In this document: piece after piece, positions 6,458-7,118 of the stretch
Numbering within the stretch: position 1 is the stretch's first letter
How the letters are laid out: every line of letters starts with the position of its first letter
Assembly (NCBI GenBank): GCA_035294855.1
Contig: DATGKD010000011.1
Location: 1-7,118, forward strand
From: DATGKD01 sp035294855
GTDB lineage: Bacteria; Actinomycetota; Acidimicrobiia; Acidimicrobiales; UBA8190
Direction: 5' to 3'
Length of the DNA stretch: 7,118 nt
Notes under the pieces: generated by a model
What the model saw: only the letters and a program-made list of their open reading frames with translations
The model's database searches: none
Told to the model about the DNA's origin: nothing
Position numbers and translations under genes: made by a program

Positions 6458-6985
6458 TGGTCAGCACCTCGATCCGCAACGGAGTCCTTCGGCTTCGACG
6501 GCCTTTGCGTCGCCGGGGAGCCACCGTGGGGGCCACGAACGACGTGAGCGCCGACGCCGACTGACCACGAGAGCTATAGGGACCTCCTTCACCTCTAATT
6601 CCACAGCGTGTCCCTCTCGTCGACGCCGGAAAAGGGTCCAAGTGCCCCTCTTGGGGGCTGAACGCACCACCAGCCGGGTCGCTGTACCCGTCGACGTGAT
6701 CAAGGCGCGGGCGGCGAGTGACGAACCCGCTGTGGGTGCCGCGCCCGTTGAGCGCGTTCGGCCCGACGCCCGCCGGTGCGGGTGTCACCCTGTCAAGCGA
6801 CCCGGGCGGCCCGGTTCTTCGACACGCCCGCAAGGGCTCGAAGGCGATGCCGGTCCGGTGCCGTCGCGCCTCCCCATTGACACACCCGTCGAATAGCTTC
6901 ACCGATGCGCCTTGCGTGGCCGGCGCTGACGGGCCCGTCGTCACTGACACGACGCAGTTGCGTCCCCGGTACCGGCGAGGCCCCC
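6458..6985. other. Divergent intergenic region between ABC operon and comM
   Basis: This 528-base stretch has no convincing gene. Open frames across it have poor third-position GC and low-complexity Arg/Pro-rich translations. On the - strand it holds a strong Shine-Dalgarno-like AAGGAGGT (complement of 6582-6589) without a well-placed start codon. Small hairpin-capable repeats occur at 6496-6512 (CGACG/CGTCG), 6525-6537 (CGTGG/CCACG) and 6644-6658 (GCCCC/GGGGC). Short palindromes lie at 6780-6790 and 6802-6814. On the + side TTGACA (6877-6882) and TAGCTT (6894-6899) resemble promoter hexamers but are only 11 bases apart. The last 58 bases before comM carry a chain of inverted repeats, listed separately. 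The promoters of both flanking operons must lie here. Confidence 0.6.
6928..6975 (+). repeat. Chain of overlapping inverted repeats in the comM 5' region
   Basis: Reading towards comM: GACGGGCCCGTC (6928-6939) is a perfect 12-base palindrome. CGTCGT (6936-6941) pairs with ACGACG (6949-6954) across 7 bases. GACGCA-GT-TGCGTC (6951-6964) is a palindrome with 6-base arms. CCGGTACCGG (6966-6975) is a perfect 10-base palindrome. The middle pair overlaps both neighbours, so in RNA it would exclude them. The last palindrome touches the comM Shine-Dalgarno sequence. They could be operators, an attenuator-like switch or chance in GC-rich DNA; the repeats themselves are seen directly. Confidence 0.6.
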
Positions 6986-7118
6986 ATGCTGGCTTGCATC
7001 CCGTCCGCCACGCTCCACGGCGTGGACGGCCGCTCGGTCACCGTCGAGGTCCACACCTCGGCGGGGCTGCCGAGCTATTCGGTCGTCGGCCTCCCCGACG
7101 CCGCTGTACGTGAGTCCC
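6986..7118 (+). CDS. comM: ComM / YifB family Mg-chelatase-like AAA+ protein, N-terminal fragment
   Basis: The first 44 codons of a comM gene run off the window end. The translation MLACIPSATLHGVDGRSVTV, then EVHTSAGLPSYSVVGLPDAAVRES, matches the start of the YifB/ComM family almost position for position. Marks are the A.LHGVDGR strand, VEV.T..GLP and the very conserved VGLPDAAVRES. This N-terminal region is the Lon-protease-like domain; the Mg-chelatase AAA+ ATPase domain would follow outside the window. In naturally competent bacteria ComM is a hexameric helicase that promotes branch migration when incoming DNA is integrated. The ATG at 6986 is supported by the family N-terminus and by GGCGAGG (6974-6980) 5 bases upstream. 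In Actinobacteria comM normally follows yraN directly and precedes dprA; here the yraN link is broken by about 5.4 kb of inserted genes. Confidence 0.93.
   Translation, partial: MLACIPSATLHGVDGRSVTVEVHTSAGLPSYSVVGLPDAAVRES

Noticed and set aside
6877..6899. TTGACA followed by TAGCTT as a comM promoter
   Set aside because: The TTGACA is a perfect -35 word, but the TANNNT match is only 11 bases downstream instead of about 17, and nothing -10-like occurs at the proper distance.
6222..6950. 242-codon - strand frame running from the comM upstream region into the ATPase gene
   Set aside because: It enters the ATPase gene out of frame, its intergenic part has no recognisable domain and low third-position GC, and its ATG has no good ribosome-binding site.
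6600..6985. Possible tRNA or small RNA gene in the divergent region
   Set aside because: No T-loop GTTCRANNC sequence with a matching acceptor stem was found on either strand, and no hairpin followed by a T tract was seen.

Overview
The window reads as a high-GC actinomycetote chromosome. The best pointers are the DUF2469 gene, which is largely confined to Actinobacteria, and the order trmD - rplS - DUF2469 - yraN ... comM, a known actinobacterial housekeeping block. GTG and TTG starts, and a TANNNT -10 box sitting just before a GTG with no Shine-Dalgarno sequence, fit the same group. An early-branching class such as Acidimicrobiia is possible, but that is a guess from the shortened gene order, not something the sequence proves.

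Layout. Bases 1-269 (+) are the 3' end of trmD. After a 160-base gap come rplS (430-780), DUF2469 (825-1118) and yraN (1130-1510), tightly packed on the + strand. An enoyl-CoA hydratase/isomerase-family gene (1552-2340, apparently leaderless) and an AqpZ-like water channel (2421-3179) follow, still on +. They converge on a two-gene ABC exporter operon on the - strand: an 8-TM, double-FtsX permease (3349-5739) preceded by its ATPase (5726-6457), with a 14-base overlap. A 528-base divergent intergenic region (6458-6985) separates the exporter operon from the first 44 codons of comM (6986 to the window end, +).

How it fits together. The trmD/rplS/DUF2469/yraN/comM genes are the conserved backbone for tRNA m1G37 methylation, ribosome assembly, a predicted nuclease-fold protein and a competence-type AAA+ protein. 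Two departures stand out. lepB and rnhB, which lie between rplS and DUF2469 in organisms such as Mycobacterium tuberculosis, are absent here. About 5.4 kb of accessory genes (acyl-CoA enzyme, aquaporin, ABC exporter) lies between yraN and comM. These accessory genes show no obvious joint pathway and look like separate transcription units.

I found no CRISPR array, tRNA or rRNA gene, insertion sequence, toxin-antitoxin pair or defence system, and I do not see an undescribed multi-gene system. The most interesting items are the enoyl-CoA hydratase homologue that lacks both classical catalytic glutamates, the chain of overlapping inverted repeats just before comM, and the unexplained strong Shine-Dalgarno-like site upstream of the ABC operon.
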